DNA of 64,000 nt from Salticus scenicus (lineage: Eukaryota > Arthropoda > Arachnida > Araneae > Salticidae), in NCBI GenBank assembly GCA_963930645.1, contig OZ005653.1, positions 114,262,259 to 114,326,258 of the forward strand, written 5' to 3'. Below the pieces are notes generated by a model, which did no database searches, was not told where the DNA came from, and saw only the letters and a program-made list of their open reading frames with translations. Each line of letters begins with the position of its first letter. Positions within the stretch are counted from its first letter, which is position 1. The translations under genes were made by a program, and so were the position numbers. Below are positions 1 to 13,849 of the stretch, one piece after another.

Positions 1-396
1 CGATTGTAAATAATAAACTTAAATTACAATCAAATTGTGCACATATTAATTTATCCATCACAATTTCATCCTGCAGTGAGGAGATAACGTTCTCTTTGAT
101 GACTCCAAAAGGTATAAATTAGAGAGCAACATGCAGGAAATTTCAGCCACGACAAATTTTAAATGCATATGCCGTCATTAATATATTCGATGGTTTTCAA
201 TCAGTTCGTGTATCGAATCAACAATCTTTCAATTACGAGCTCGGGGGTCAACGGACCACGTTACCTCGGCCCCTTCTTTTAAAATAAAGCAGTCACATGA
301 TCAACAGGTCACCCATTCCAATATAACATTTCAACTGGCTGCGGATCTTCATTCGAAGCGATGGGGGAGAAGCCGCTCTATCTTGTAAGGAGAAAT
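1..396. other. Intergenic sequence, no gene seen
   Basis: Mixed-composition DNA upstream of the first MITE. No reading frame, tRNA fold or clear repeat structure was recognised. Confidence 0.6.
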
Positions 397-712
397 CATA
401 GCCTCCTAAACTAGATATTTTTCAGAAACTTGGCACAGTTCAAACGGTGGACATCGCCACCCTATACAGAATGCGCTACTTTTTTTTTCAACTGTCACCA
501 ATAATTTTAAGAAGTGATATATGATATATAAAATTGACGTTTCTTCGATTCTAATCTTCTTAATCTTCTTCTTACCAAACCTAACTTTTAAAAATTTTTG
601 GTGGCTGTTGAATAAAAAAGTCGCGACATCTGTACCAAGTGGCGCTGTCTACCGCTTGAACTGTTGCCAAGTTTTCGAGCCATGCGACAGGCATCTAGTT
701 TAGGAGGCTATG
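397..712. mobile_element. MITE with long terminal inverted repeats
   Basis: The two ends form an imperfect inverted repeat (about 397-460 against 638-712). The outer 20 bases, CATAGCCTCCTAAACTAGAT, match exactly. After a small gap the arms re-align through AACTTGGCA, CAGTTCAA and the GCGCCAC/TCGCCAC block. The 180-bp centre has only a 60-codon open frame that does not resemble a transposase, so the element looks non-autonomous. The immediate flanks (GAAAT and GAAAA) do not give a clear target-site duplication, so the superfamily is unassigned. Confidence 0.7.
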
Positions 713-718
713 GAAAAC

Positions 719-775
719 AGTAGTGTGATGTGTTTCACAACAGGTGACAGCAGTGTGATATATTTCACAACAAGA
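719..775. repeat. Two-unit short tandem repeat
   Basis: The phrase AGTGTGAT(G/A)T(G/A)TTTCACAACA occurs twice about 29 bp apart. Each copy contains a small GTGTGA/TTTCAC dyad. No function can be assigned. Confidence 0.5.
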
Positions 776-3700
776 ATAAAAAGACCAAATTTTCTGTAAG
801 GGCAAAATTGCCTTAGGAGAAAAATTAAGAAATTGCGAATAAATTGGAAACATGTATCAACACAAAGCAATCCCCTAAAGAAAAAAATAAAAATAAAAAC
901 AAGGATATGAAGACAAATATTATAGACATATTTAGCAGTGAAGAAGAAGATGATTACTTAGATGTTCAACAACTTCAAAATTAATTACTAAAAAAAAAAA
1001 AAAAAAAAAAAGACAGGCTTAAAATACAAGAGTTTCCGAATTCCTTAATTTATTCCAAAGTATTTTTAGCTCCGCCCTTTTATTATTATTATTATTATTA
1101 TACCACTTTTTTTATAAGAATATTTTTTCTTATTTTATCTTAGTTATATATTATACAGAAATATTCTAAAAACTTAATAGTGTGAAATAAAGGCGGGTCT
1201 AAAAGTGCTTGGGAATAAGTTAAGGAACTTAGCAACTCTGAAAGATTTATAAGTATCTAAAATATTTTAAGCTTAACTGTAAGTTTCAAATTTGAATCAT
1301 ATATTTTTGTCGAATAAAAAAGATATTCTAACATTTGTTCTTGCTATAAAGTTATTTTATTCCTAACTTCTTTACAAATAGTGCTAAAACGCTCTTAAAA
1401 ACTTCCTTTTGAACAAATCTTTTAGGCCTATCTTATCCAAAGCTATGATTTAATAGTTAGTACAATGTGTACAGAAAAGAAATTTTTTGGTTTTGCTTAA
1501 CTGCCTCAGGATTGATGCACATCTGAGAGAGAATAGTTTAAAAAGAAAATCTCAAACAAAGACAACGGGATTTGGAAATTTGCTTTTGTATTTTATATAA
1601 TTAGCAGAAGTATACAATAGTAATATTACAGTGTTTGATAAAATTTAATATAAGAACATATATCTTTAGGGCTATAATTATTTAAAAGAGAAAATTTAAC
1701 TTTACTTTACAGAATTTCTTGAGTTTATTGAAAGAATAACATTAATAGAAGTTATAACTTGAATTGTAAGAAAAAAAAAGATTCGCCATACTTTACTTTC
1801 TCCAAGTATTGCCAGATTAGAACTGAACCACGCTGCATATTTATTCGCAAGTAAATAAATTAAATTTAACAATATAAAAGATGCATGCTTAGGCCAAAAA
1901 TTAATAAATAAATAAATAATAATAATTACTACGAAAGAAAATAGTTAAGTTTTATTAACTTTTTATTTCTCTTCTTTTATTATTTGAAGATATAAACATA
2001 TTTTTTTTTTTTAATAAAACTATGAATTTGCCGCGAACATTTTATACATAATTTTACTTAAGATTGAATTTTAAAAAAAGTTACAAAACAAAAGACTATT
2101 TAAAAATTTTATCTTAGTAACTTTGATAGCAAAAATAAAAATATTAATAAACACAAGCTTTAAATTAAATTACTTAAATAAAATACGTATAAAGTAATGT
2201 AAAATTTTAAGAAAGCGTTCTTAAAATGTGAATTTTTAAATAAATCTTTAAAAGTTTTCATAAAGTAAAAACTAGTTTCTATCCGCTTTTTATGGAAAAT
2301 ATAATTAGAAGAAAAACTCCCCATATTTTGCCCTTATCTCTCTCATTCATATTGAATTTTTATACAAATTTTAAAACTTTTGTTTTATAGTTATGTGTAA
2401 AAAATATTTTAACTACGGAAGAATAACAAGAAATATAGAGTAAAATATTTCAATTTTACATTTTTGTTAACATTTAAAAGTTTCTTTCAAAGTAACTTTC
2501 TCATTTTCAAAATACAAAAGCTTTAAAATTAGTTAATTAAGCACATTAATGAAAACTCTTCTTTCTTTTGAATTACTGTAATATTTTAAATATTGAAATT
2601 TGTGTAATTAACTACATACATTTAAGCTAAATTCTAAAATAAAGTAACATTTTTAGAAAGTTTTATTTATTTTTATTTATTTTTTATTGTTTCAATATAG
2701 TTTTGTATGCATTGTATGTTTAAGAAAAAGAAGAAAAATGTAGTTATTTTCTTACTTTTCACATTTATAGCATTTTCCATTAGTTTCTTTATTAGAAATA
2801 ATAATTTGTAAATTGCGATTTCTTTTTTCGAAAAAGCTGATTTTAAAATGTACATACCTCGGAAAAAAAAAAAAATCAAATTAAATAACACAAGCACAAA
2901 ATACTTAATAAAATGTTTCATGAAGTGAATTGTACTGGTAATGAATGAAAAATTTTTCATTCCAGAATGGGTTTGATAAAAGAAAGCTACTTTGAAAAAA
3001 AAAAAAAAAAAAAAAAAACATTGTTCTAAATAATTTGGTATGGCACTCCAAATATATTTCTTTATTCTGCAATTTATTAGAACTAATTTCATTTAACAGG
3101 ATAACATGTTTATTTATAATATACTGAACATGTGAAAACTGTACAATTAAAAAGTTTCCCCTGCATGGAATTCTTTTGTAAAGCAATACCATCAAATATA
3201 TCTAATAATAGTATTAAAAAAATGTTTTTTGTCTAATTTTTGATTCCCTGTATATAGAGTATTATTTGTATCCAAAATAAAGTGTACTTAAGTTTAGAAT
3301 ATTTATAAATTGTGCGTAAAGCAATTTTTAATCTTCTTTGAGCCATTTTCAAACATTGTTCTTAATCATCTCACATCTCTTTTTCAGAATTATTTTCGGT
3401 GGCTTTGTATTTCTATACGATATTCTACGGGAAACTCTAATTTGTGCAAATAAAAATATATATGTTAATTTTGTTTTAATGAGCATATTATAAATATCTA
3501 AAAATGTACGAAGAAGAAATTCCACTCTAGACGTAAATTATGTTCCCTTATACATGTATCACTTGATCGATTCACATAAAAAGTTACTAATTCATAGAAA
3601 TTTAGAGTACTGAATTTGGTCTTTGGGATAAATACTATTTCTATGTATGCTGGAAATAGGCACACAAGCAGAAATGTTGGCAAACATATTAACTGCACAC

Positions 3701-5071
3701 CATCTAGAAAAATTAATCGCTGAAAAACTTATTTTCGTATTCGGTAAACCTCAAAACTTGAATTTGTATAAAAAATTTTAGTTTTGAAAATTTGACCACC
3801 AATTTCTTTTCTCTACCATATATGATTAAAAGAAAGGGAGAACAATTCAGGTGCAATTTTTGAAACATGCAGTTAAATGTAAATTACGTTGCTTTAAGTA
3901 TCTCGAGAAACTAACATATTAGTGCATTAAAGATGATGTTAGATGATTTTAACCTATTTTATTTTCTATGATTGAACTTTATTGGTAAAAATTAGCATAC
4001 ATTTGTAATAATGTAAGTTTTTGACAGACCAATAATTTGCTGAATAATTTCAACTTTGATAAATTCAAATATTAATTTGCCTTATTCACTGTGATTTAAA
4101 TTAAAATTTTAAAATAGAAAACCCGAATTTGCGATAGCTATGTAAAATAAACTGCACATTTCGTTATGGAAAAAATCTTGGCTTTAGCTTTAATTCTTTA
4201 AATATTACACTGAAGAAAAAAATCTCTGACTAACATCTGGAAACTAAATTGTGGCACTTTTAAAAATAGTTCCATGTCATCGTTATATATTTGCTAGCGA
4301 GTTCTAAAATCTACTATTTAAGAATTCTAGAGCTTTTGTATATATTACGTGGTCCTTACTTAAAAATGTCTGAAAATAAATGAGATCTCAAATGGCGAGT
4401 TTTAGTATGTATAATTGTGTTTTATGACCCAATACTATAAAATCAAGCAACAATTTCTCGTAATGAAAAGGATTCATAATATTCATAATATTATTTAACA
4501 TTCTACAAAAGTATTCTCGACCATTTCGTCTGTCTAGATTATTAGTTTACCTTATACGGATTGCTCTGAAATCTATATTTCTTGTTTATAGATTGAAAAG
4601 ATGACTAATATTTCGTTCCAAATGAAAGCGTTATTATTTTATTCTCAGTGTAATCTTTTACACAAAAAAATTACAGAGTAGAATATAAAATAAAAGTACA
4701 TAATATTTGCATGATCATTGAAAAATTCAAAAGATTCTATTTCTACATTTCTAGTAAACGTTATTATGTGATCCCCATACAAAAGTAATATGTTTGCCCA
4801 TCACAAAACTGTCCTCTATATTTTACTACACAAATTGCACAACGTTATTTCGACCAAAATACGTATGTAGTTGTTCTAAAAACTTAAAAATATCTCAATT
4901 CTATTTCACATTATCGCATTCTGTTTCAGATATATGGTGCAACCACTCGTTTTAATTGATAAATTCTGAAAATAAAATACTCTTTAGTCATTTCATATTC
5001 TCCAGAAAGTTGCTTCAGTCATCCTTTAAATGCATCATCTGTGCACATATTTTAACCTAATGTACTATTAC

Positions 5072-5108
<37 letters not shown>

Positions 5109-7345
5109 CGCAAATGAGTATTAAAAAAAAAATTCCGTCCAAAATCGGACACTTGTGTTTTTCTTATCTTTTTCGATGATGTCCCGAAGTTTCAAGCAAA
5201 ATACATGACAAAATTTTTCAATTTTTTTTTTTTTTCAAAGGATTAAATTGAATGGGATTTTATCATTTTTATCATTAAACTCTTGCAATGAATTTCGTAA
5301 AGTTCTACGATATAATTCATGATTTTCTCCGTTTCCTGAAAAACCTTAATCCACATGATGGTCTATGTTACATTAAAAAAAAGCGTATTAAAAAATATAT
5401 TTCAGATAACAGAAGAGAAATATAGTATAGATGCTCATGTGTGACAACTAATTTTGTCATATGCTTCTATCACTCGGTAGATAATTATGGTTCTTACGCG
5501 AAATATCGATAATTTTTGTGTGAGAAACGTTTAAAACTCACATTTATTTTTAATTCTTGAGATTGTATTCTATGATATTTTCGCATTTTTCTATATTCTG
5601 TAGAAGAAAGTATTAGTTTCGTAATATTTCGACTTCTGTTTTGAGAGTTACAGAATGCGAATAGGACTTGAGAAAATGTTGTCTGTGCGTCTATGTGTCT
5701 GTGATAAAACTTTGTTAGCAACAGTATGCGCTAAAGAGTTTACGTACTAGAATATATACTAATTATTTCATAATTACTAGATAATTACTAGAAATAAGGA
5801 CTTTTGTGTCACTCAAAAACGAATACTCAAATTTCATACATATTAATAAGTATTGTAACCTAATATTACTACTTATCTATTTTTAGAAAATATAGCTCAA
5901 CAGGTGTTGTCACAAAACAGCAACATCCATTTAAGGGAAGGTGATATCATTTAAGGCGGTATTTCTGCTATACAGCGGTCTTCTGTCAGGTGCTATTGCA
6001 TATACCTGAACAAATCTTGATAAGCATGAGGGTCAGTAAAAATATTATGCTAATTTAACTTGTGTACAGATTGATCGTTAGATGCTGCTATGCTGCAATT
6101 TTCTCTATGAACAGGAAGGCTATATCTCAGGTTTTGTAGGGTATAATTTCACAAAACTTGCTATGCGAGTGTAATATTTTGGAATTCTATGCTGATTAAA
6201 TTTGGGTGCATATCGGTGGCCCTATTTGGCTGTAATTCCCTTCGAATATATTACGATTAAATTTTAGTGGCATATAAATGCATGAAATTTGGTATGTGAG
6301 ATAAGCTTTATGAAAAGACATTCTGACAAAATATTGGTGTATATCGACCGAAAGTTATTACCCACCTTTTGTGATTTTTCGCGTGGCTAAATAGCAGCAT
6401 CTGTTGATTAAATTTGCGCTAAACTCCATGCATAAAATATTTATCATACGAGGCTATGATTAAATATTAATGCATGTTAAACGGTAACTGGCGCTGTTAT
6501 ATAGAATGATATATAAGAAAAGTTGGGTAACCACAATATATTGTTTAACTTATTAAATTTTGTACATTTTTTGAGACAAAATTTTAATATATAGTAAATG
6601 TCTGTAATCAATAAGCATAATACTAAAGCGATCACATGGAAAAAAATATATTTTTAGCGTACTGAATTGCAGAGCATAGACGCGTTTCACGCCTTTTATG
6701 TCGCTCTCAAGATATGGGTAATATTAGTTCAATTATTTAAAAGTTATATGAAAATGCCGGCCACTGACTTTTTATTAAGCTGTTAGAGAATTAAATTATT
6801 TATTGTTTACCTTTAAGCGAATGTATAGATGATATATATTTTGTGAGACGTCCAAAGAAGTAATTTCATTTATTCCCTCAATTAGTACCTTCAATTAATG
6901 TGTTTCTTTTAAGTTTTAAGATTGTCTCCCACTAGCAGGTATGAGGAAGTCGCACAAGCCCAATTCTGACAACTGTATTAATCTAAATATTTCTTTGCAT
7001 TTCATTTTCTTTTCTTTAGGTTACTGTTTGTGTAACATTAATTTTAATTTTCAAAATATTATAGGAAAAAAAAAAAAAAAAAAAAAGACTGAATATCTTT
7101 AGAATACGAAAAAAAAAAAAAAGTCTATATATTAATATTAACAAATCAGATTTTAGTTTTTGCCACCTAGGGAAAAAAACAAATGATCGTTTTTATGGTG
7201 TATACAAGTGATCAAGTAATACATTTTCAATTCTCCAGATTTTATCAGAAATATCTTGAAATAATACTGTTTAACTTATGCAAAAGTGTCCTTTATTATT
7301 TTGAAAAAAGCTAAAATTACTAAAGTTACTTTTATTATTACAGTA

Positions 7346-7376
<31 letters not shown>

Positions 7377-8870
7377 GTATCATTGAACAAACAATATAAT
7401 CAAAAATATTAAAGTTCTTGTAATTAAAACTGAAATAAAACTTAATTAATCATTTAACTATATTTTTATTTTATTCGTCATTTCATTTAATAAATTAAAT
7501 GCAATTCCCATGCAAAAAAAAAAAAAAAAAATGTGCCTTTCACATGCATGCAAAATCAAAATACGTTTATGATATATAAAGTTGTGTAATATATTCTTTA
7601 ATCTTTGAAAAGCTGACGGGTAACATTTCATGATAGTTTAAAAGCTGCTTTTGAAGATAAAATTAGTTATGTTGCAAGCAGGATAAATTGAAATCCCTTA
7701 ATATGAACATCCATTAAACTTTGGGCAGGCATTTACAAAATATTTTTAAAAACGCTCTTTAATTCCATGCATTTTAGCTTCTCCATCATGTATCAATATA
7801 TACTACTTAATAACTATGCTTAAAAAGCATTTAAATTCTTCAGCTTAAAGGTATATACGTTAATGCCTATCAAGCTTATATGAATATGTTTATATATGTA
7901 TCTACCTACATCTATCATTAAATTTCCATTGAAATTTTAAGTTCCTTAAAATTTCATCATTTCATCATTTCATCACCTCAAAATTTCATGTTTTATTACA
8001 TATCGTAAATTTAATAATGAAAATAAATAATAAAATGTTTTGCATTACAAACATTTTCGTATTGAAAAGAATAATTTCTCTAGTGCTTTTCTAGTTAAAA
8101 GATAATAAAGGTCTGCGAAATCGTACTTTTCAATTTTATTTTTGTACTGCGTTGGGTGTCTCTAACGTGTTTTGATGCGCTGAATTCAGAACTGCTTGTA
8201 TTTTCTTCCCATCACATAAAGGTATTTCACAAAATAAGGATAAAATCAGAAAAATTCACACAAATTCTATAACATACTCGAGATATTTATGCTTAAAAAA
8301 CATTGAGATACTTGAGAAGTGGAGGGGATCCTTATTCGCATCATCCAGAGTTTATGTGAAATAACTTAGATGATAGTTTTATCTTAGAGCTTTAAGAATA
8401 TATATGTATATATATGTATGTATGTATATATATCCTTCTTTTTTGTAAAAACTGTACATGCTGGAAAATTTTAAATAGTTTTCCCTTAATGAGCGTCCAA
8501 AAATACACTATAAAACCCCAATACTTTGAAGAAAAAATCTATCGCAGTCCTGTATAATTTATAATTTTTATTTACCGTAAAATTCTGAAAGTACCCCCTC
8601 CCCCCCCTTATACCCCCCCCCCCCCTTCTTTTCAAAAAGCGTTGTGGCGATGAACTTGAAGACCTTGCATTTGCGCCATAATCGGACATTTTGATTTAGG
8701 TGCTAACTAAAAGATAAGTGTCTCCCCTATTATTTAGGAATTACGCTTTTCGGACAGATTATCATCTTCACTCTATGAAAACAGGTGGTGTTAACAAACA
8801 AACTTACCAGCTGAAAAAATAATAATAATAATTAACCAAAAATAAAATAATAATCAAAAATTCGAAATTC
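776..8870. other. AT-rich intergenic desert
   Basis: About 8 kb with no supportable gene. It holds many poly-A and poly-T runs of 15-30 bases (near 990, 3000, 7070, 7350, 7520) and a (TA)n tract near 5078-5101. The few open frames of 60-139 codons contain homopolymer-coded runs such as poly-Phe and are compositional accidents. Confidence 0.6.
8594..8625. repeat. Poly-C-rich tract
   Basis: Runs of 5, 8 and 13 C residues are separated only by T/TTATA. Such tracts recur in the window (9795, 11837, 15726, 31190, 31593, 38941) and stand out against the AT-rich background. They could be real slippage tracts or sites of consensus error. Confidence 0.7.
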
Positions 8871-8902
8871 AGGCTTCTAGCAGCAGCAGAAGAGGATAAA
8901 AC

Positions 8903-9368
8903 GGACACTTATGCAAAATTTTGTAGCTCTGCGATCAATTGTTTGCAGGAAAAGCGACCAACATAATTATAAGTTTAACTTTGCTTTTCATCACTTTTTC
9001 CTCATCCTTGTATTTTAGGATACCGTAAACACACTGATTTTTTTTTTTTTTTTTTTCCAATCTGCATTTTTACTAATAATTATCTGTAAAAACTTTGAGG
9101 ATCGAAACCACGTCATTCGAGTTATTATCCTTACACTCTAGCCAACTAAGCTAATGAGCTACAAAGACTCGTTTTACTTTTACATTTCTATTCCTAAAGA
9201 CGATCATTTTAGAAATTTATAGATTTTAAGTAAGAAAAAAAAAAAAAAAAAAGAGTTTCTGAAATCGGATTTCGAGATGCGTGAGGAGAGGTCTATACGA
9301 ACCTCCGTAAAAAATTATGTTGCTCTGCGATCAGCCATTTTTCTGCAAAGTGGCGGGCATAAATACAC
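8903..9368. repeat. Pair of direct repeats flanking a tRNA-like relic
   Basis: Segments 8903-8965 and 9303-9368 share a diverged sequence built around TGCTCTGCGATCA or TAGCTCTGCGATCA, followed by a TGCA(G/A)-A-GCG-type block. They lie about 400 bp apart on either side of the tRNA-Ile-like sequence. They may be duplicated flanks or two copies of one SINE-like tail. The alignment is by eye. Confidence 0.4.
9093..9166 (-). pseudogene. tRNA-Ile(AAT)-like relic or SINE head
   Basis: On the minus strand a 74-nt sequence has an A-box-like TTAGCTTAGTTGGCTAGAG, an anticodon loop ATAATAA (T33, anticodon AAT) and a B-box-like GGTTTCGATCC. It follows the arthropod tRNA-Ile(AAT) pattern closely. CTTTG/CAAAG can pair at the ends, but the rest of the acceptor stem and the anticodon stem carry mismatches. 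A functional tRNA is therefore unlikely. It is best read as a tRNA pseudogene or the polymerase III head of a degenerate SINE. Confidence 0.6.
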
Positions 9369-9369
9369 A

Positions 9370-10598
9370 CACAAACACGCTGCTAATTTTATTATATGCA
9401 GAGATTTGTATCATTTGTAAAGTATATATGTATATAAATGAATATGAATAAATATGTAAATAAATATACCATCTAATAAGTAATTTTATTTAATTCTTAC
9501 AATAAATAACTAATTAAAATTAAATAAAAAAACGCATGTTTTTTAATATAATTCCCAGTAAAACATTTAAGCAGTTGCATTAATTTTATTTTATAAGGAA
9601 CAAACTGGTAATTTGTTGTTTATTTATAAAATAATTCTAACGTATAGTAAACTAATGAAATAAATTCAATCTCTTACGTTAATATTCACATTAAAATTTA
9701 AGATTAAAAATGTATTCATGAAATCCGTTATTTTTTAATTTCTACGCAAACATATGAGATCAATATTTTGATAAGGAATATTAATTATAGCTTCCCCCCC
9801 CCCCCTCTTTTTTTTTTTTTTTAGCTTTAAAGAAACTTACCTTTCTTAGTTATAAGATTTCTAATTTTCATTTTTATCACCTGTAATCATAATAATTCTT
9901 TTAAAGTGAATATGTTTGTGATTTTTTTTCCTTGTTTTTAAAACACACATTAACAAATGTAAAAGAATCATGCGGTAAAATATTCGTTTAATATTTGTTT
10001 CTTTGAACATCTGTTACAACAAGCAAAAAAATATCACATTATTTTTTTATTCTCTTCCAATATTTAACGGAAAGTCAGAAATAAGGAACCTGAAAAAGAA
10101 AAAAAAAAGAAATCTGCAATAATTATTTACAAAAATAAAAATAATAAAGTTTATTCGTAAAAATCTTACCCTGTTGCATAAAAATTTGAAACAGTATTTA
10201 GTTAAATTATTGATAATTCTTTCAATATATTATAATAGCTTTCTCTGAGATAATTTCATCAATAAATGAAATGATACAATTTTTAAAAGCGCAATAGTTA
10301 AACACTCTAATAAAATGTTATCAAAAATTTGTTAATGATACATAAATGAACAAATATGAGTTTGCAAAATATGAATATGCAAATTTTATTAAATACATTA
10401 TACATACAAACTTCATAATACAAAACGAAAACCTAAGCTTTCATTTTAAACAATTTACAACACCTAAAAAAAGTATTAATTATTTAAATAATTATAACAT
10501 AAATAAATGATATTGATCAAACAAATATCGCTCATTCTGTGTTTGAAATGTTTTTCTATGGACAGCATTCTCTCACATATGAATGGGGTTTGTATATA

Positions 10599-10657
<59 letters not shown>

Positions 10658-11880
10658 TATCCCATCATTTTGTTTTTCGTTTCAAACTTTTGATATCTTC
10701 ACTCTGCATGCAATTTTGACCACTTTTGTAATCGGAAGTATGCATCTAGGATCATCTAAAGTCATTCAAATTAAACTAGGGCACCCTGTATAAATATGGA
10801 TATATAAAACACGGCGGGTGATTTAAAATAGATGTTATGGCAATTATCTCTTCAATAGTGTACCAGATGCATACTTCAAATTGCAAACTATGACCAATAA
10901 AAAAAGTTTTGAGAAATTACATTTTTTTTTTATGTGTGTATATAGTACTGTATACATATTGAAATACAATGTATATTTTGTATAACATCCCCCTATTTTT
11001 TAACTCTTACATCTATAAAAATGTATTTTCCTCAGTCTGATAAAAATATGTGTCTATTTTAAAAAAAATCTTTGAGTTATCGTACTTTAAAATTTAAAAT
11101 TTAATCTTTTATCGGCAATTTTTAAGGGGATATCTATAAGGGGTGGAAAATGTAGTTACGTTGCGGTCAAAATTATTTCTTTTTTTCTTTACTCGATAGG
11201 TATTTTTAAATATATTAAACGTTTTTAAAAATAAATGATTTTCAAAGTGCATGCTTAATAGTTTTTAATGACCTAGATAACGATGTTTCGTTTTAAATAA
11301 GATTAAGGTTTACATTTTTATTGATGAATTTTTAAAAATATATTTACACATACACGCCTATATATAATGTGTTTATATAAAAGATAAATTTTATATATAA
11401 GATGGAATAAAACTTGAATTTTTAATATATAACTAGAACAGAATACTTATAATTCAATGCGCAAATACAGCTAAAGGAAATATAAAGCCATAATAAATAA
11501 GCAAAATAACTAAGGATAGATGAAAATTAATCCCAAAACACATGAGGACATTCTTCAGGGGAGCTCTCACATGTAGGAAAGGAAATATGAGAAGTTTCTG
11601 ATGAAACGTTGGCTATTCAACCAAAATTTATGTTTCTAGCCCCAACATCTCACAGATGGAAGCAAGATCATACAGCAAATGAATTTAATTAATACAAAGC
11701 ATGAATTCATAAATGAAGCATGGAAGCAAATACATCAGAATAAAATACAAGAATATAAATAGTACAAGAATATAAATATTAATAAAAATAAATACATACT
11801 AGATAAACTCGAATAGTCAAAGGAAAATTGAAATCCCCCCCCCCCCCCATCTTAAAAAAGAGCCCGCTTTAAGCTGGTAT
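9370..11880. other. AT-rich intergenic DNA
   Basis: No gene supported. It contains C/T-rich tracts near 9795-9822. The two longest open frames here (70-84 codons near 10507-10793) read through (TA)n as Tyr-Ile repeats and are not genes. Confidence 0.6.
10593..10660. repeat. (TA)n microsatellite
   Basis: About 68 bp of nearly uninterrupted TA dinucleotide. Confidence 0.9.
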
Positions 11881-11928
11881 GGCCACTTAGCAGCGCTTAA
11901 ATGTCGCCCGAAATGAATAAAAGAAACC

Positions 11929-12640
11929 TTAAGTAAGATTGTAATCAAGAAGACTGAAATGTTTAATGAGTAGAAAAACAGGATTGCGGTTGACCTTTAA
12001 TATGTTTTTGAGATTTTCTAGAGCCTGATTCAGTTCTAAATGGTTATTACAAATCATTTTAATTCTGTTAAGATGGGTAAACATAATATTTTTTTTAACT
12101 CTGTTACTTATACAGGGGAACCAAATCGTTAAAGTACAAACTTTAAAGATAAAATCTTGTCTTTTATCATAAATTCCAATAAACAAGTTTTTACCAATTA
12201 TTTTTAATTTTTAAATCCAGGAAAGAAATTTTGTCTTCAGAGTCAGTACGGTTTATGATAAGGTCGGACGGATAGATTTCAGCTGTAAAATTCGCAAAAT
12301 TTTCGCAGTTTATTGCTATTACATCATCAATATATCTATAAAATTTAATATCATTAAATTTTCTTTCAAGCATAAACAAAAAAAAGTTAGCGAAGGCACT
12401 CGAGTAACTGGTTCCCATCGGTATACCATGAATTTGTAAAAAAATAATCTACCAGTTAAACAAAACATTGTCGAAGATACAAAATTTATTAAGATTAATC
12501 CAGTAAACTTTTTCACATTCATGACAAAATTCCTCGTAGATTTTTTCAAAAATTTCCAGAGCCAAGTAATGGGGTACTACAAGAAAGGTTTTCAAAATCA
12601 TATGTATTATTTGTAAATATACGTTCTGAGTTTTCTTTAA
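11929..12640 (-). pseudogene. Penelope-like reverse transcriptase remnant
   Basis: Three minus-strand pieces form one decayed RT. The upstream piece (about 12640-12419) reads KIYEEFCHECEKVYW, then ...QIHGIPMGT, with an in-frame stop after DNVLFNW. The central piece (12418-12191) holds the palm: PMGTSYSSAFANFFLFMLE, then FYRYIDDVIAIN (catalytic YIDD) and ISFLDLKI. After a frameshift near 12187 the last piece gives IYDKRQDFIFKV and a helical thumb-like stretch. The G-PMGT/YIDD/FLDL/YDKR order is typical of Penelope-like RTs with the IYP-SDL insert. At least one stop and one frameshift make it a pseudogene. No endonuclease remnant was seen. Confidence 0.75.
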
Positions 12641-13849
12641 AATATTTTAATATTGGTTAGTTATTTTTAATGATACGGCAATTATTGTCTGCCTCAAAAG
12701 TATATAAGATATTAGTGAGCAAATAAAAAAGTTTTTTACTGGCCTTGCAATTATAACTAAAATTACCACAAGTAACATAACGAAATTTAATGATTTTTTT
12801 TTCTTTTGTGTGTATATATATATATATATATATTACATGTAATACATAATTTTAACAAATAGATTAGAATAGGGATTAGAAAGTGCTGGTTTTCTGTACA
12901 CTCATCCATATCTAAATATCGATTTTTAATTTATGTATAGCAGTTTTGTGTGTTAGAAAACATGAAAGGAATTGTGTGCATATTTATAGAATAATATAAT
13001 ATTCACTTACTTTTAATATAATTATGCTGAATGAATATTCTTTATTTCGTAATATTTGTAATAAATGCTAGGTTATTACTTATATTTTGAAGATTTTCAC
13101 AAAAGTATAAATGATTAATGAAATTTATTTTTAGCTACCTATTTAATAAAAAGATGTTCTGAATACATTTGAAAGACTGCTACAAAAAGATTTCTGTATA
13201 TAAAGTTATGACTTTCAACAATCACATGTTTCACTTCATGTTTCATTTTTGTTAAGAAAAACTTATATTACCTACCTAAACCATTTTCTAATAAACCTAA
13301 TTTTGTTGCAACGAAACATTTATTTCAAAATATATCATACATGATTGATTTTCTTTTTCTTTTTTTGGTAAGTAAAGTATTTTGAACGTTATATTACTTT
13401 AAAAATGAAAGAAACGAGAATAATGAAATCTCATATATAAAGATAAAATATCTCAGAATTTTATATCTTCAGAAAACCTAAAATTTTTCTTAATCAAAAG
13501 CATTTAATTCTGAAATATTTTTTCATTACATTTGTCAATATTTCTTAAAATGTTACATATATATAAACTAAATAACATGTTTAATATAGTTTCGAAAAAA
13601 AAAACAATAATTCATTTATAATTAAAAATATTTATGAACTTATTGAAAACGTAATGTGTCTGAATTATTTGCTTATGATTTTGAAGGTTTGTATAATAGT
13701 ATTAGTTTAACAGATCTAATTAACAAAGTTCAGAGTTTTTTAAGATGTATAGTGCATTAAATATTGACAAAGGCGATTTTTTTACTTATTGCATTTCGTT
13801 GTTCAGGAAAATTTTAAATATGATGGTTATCATGAAAAACGGCAGTTTT
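12641..13849. other. AT-rich intergenic DNA
   Basis: No gene or structured repeat recognised beyond a short (TA)n near 12813-12832. The RT homology upstream of 12640 fades into stops. Confidence 0.55.

Noticed and set aside
2673..3195. Two overlapping minus-strand open frames of 139 and 96 codons
   Set aside because: Long poly-Phe/Phe-rich stretches coded by homopolymers, no family resemblance, and they overlap in different frames.
10507..10793. Open frames with Tyr-Ile repeats
   Set aside because: They simply translate the (TA)n tract.
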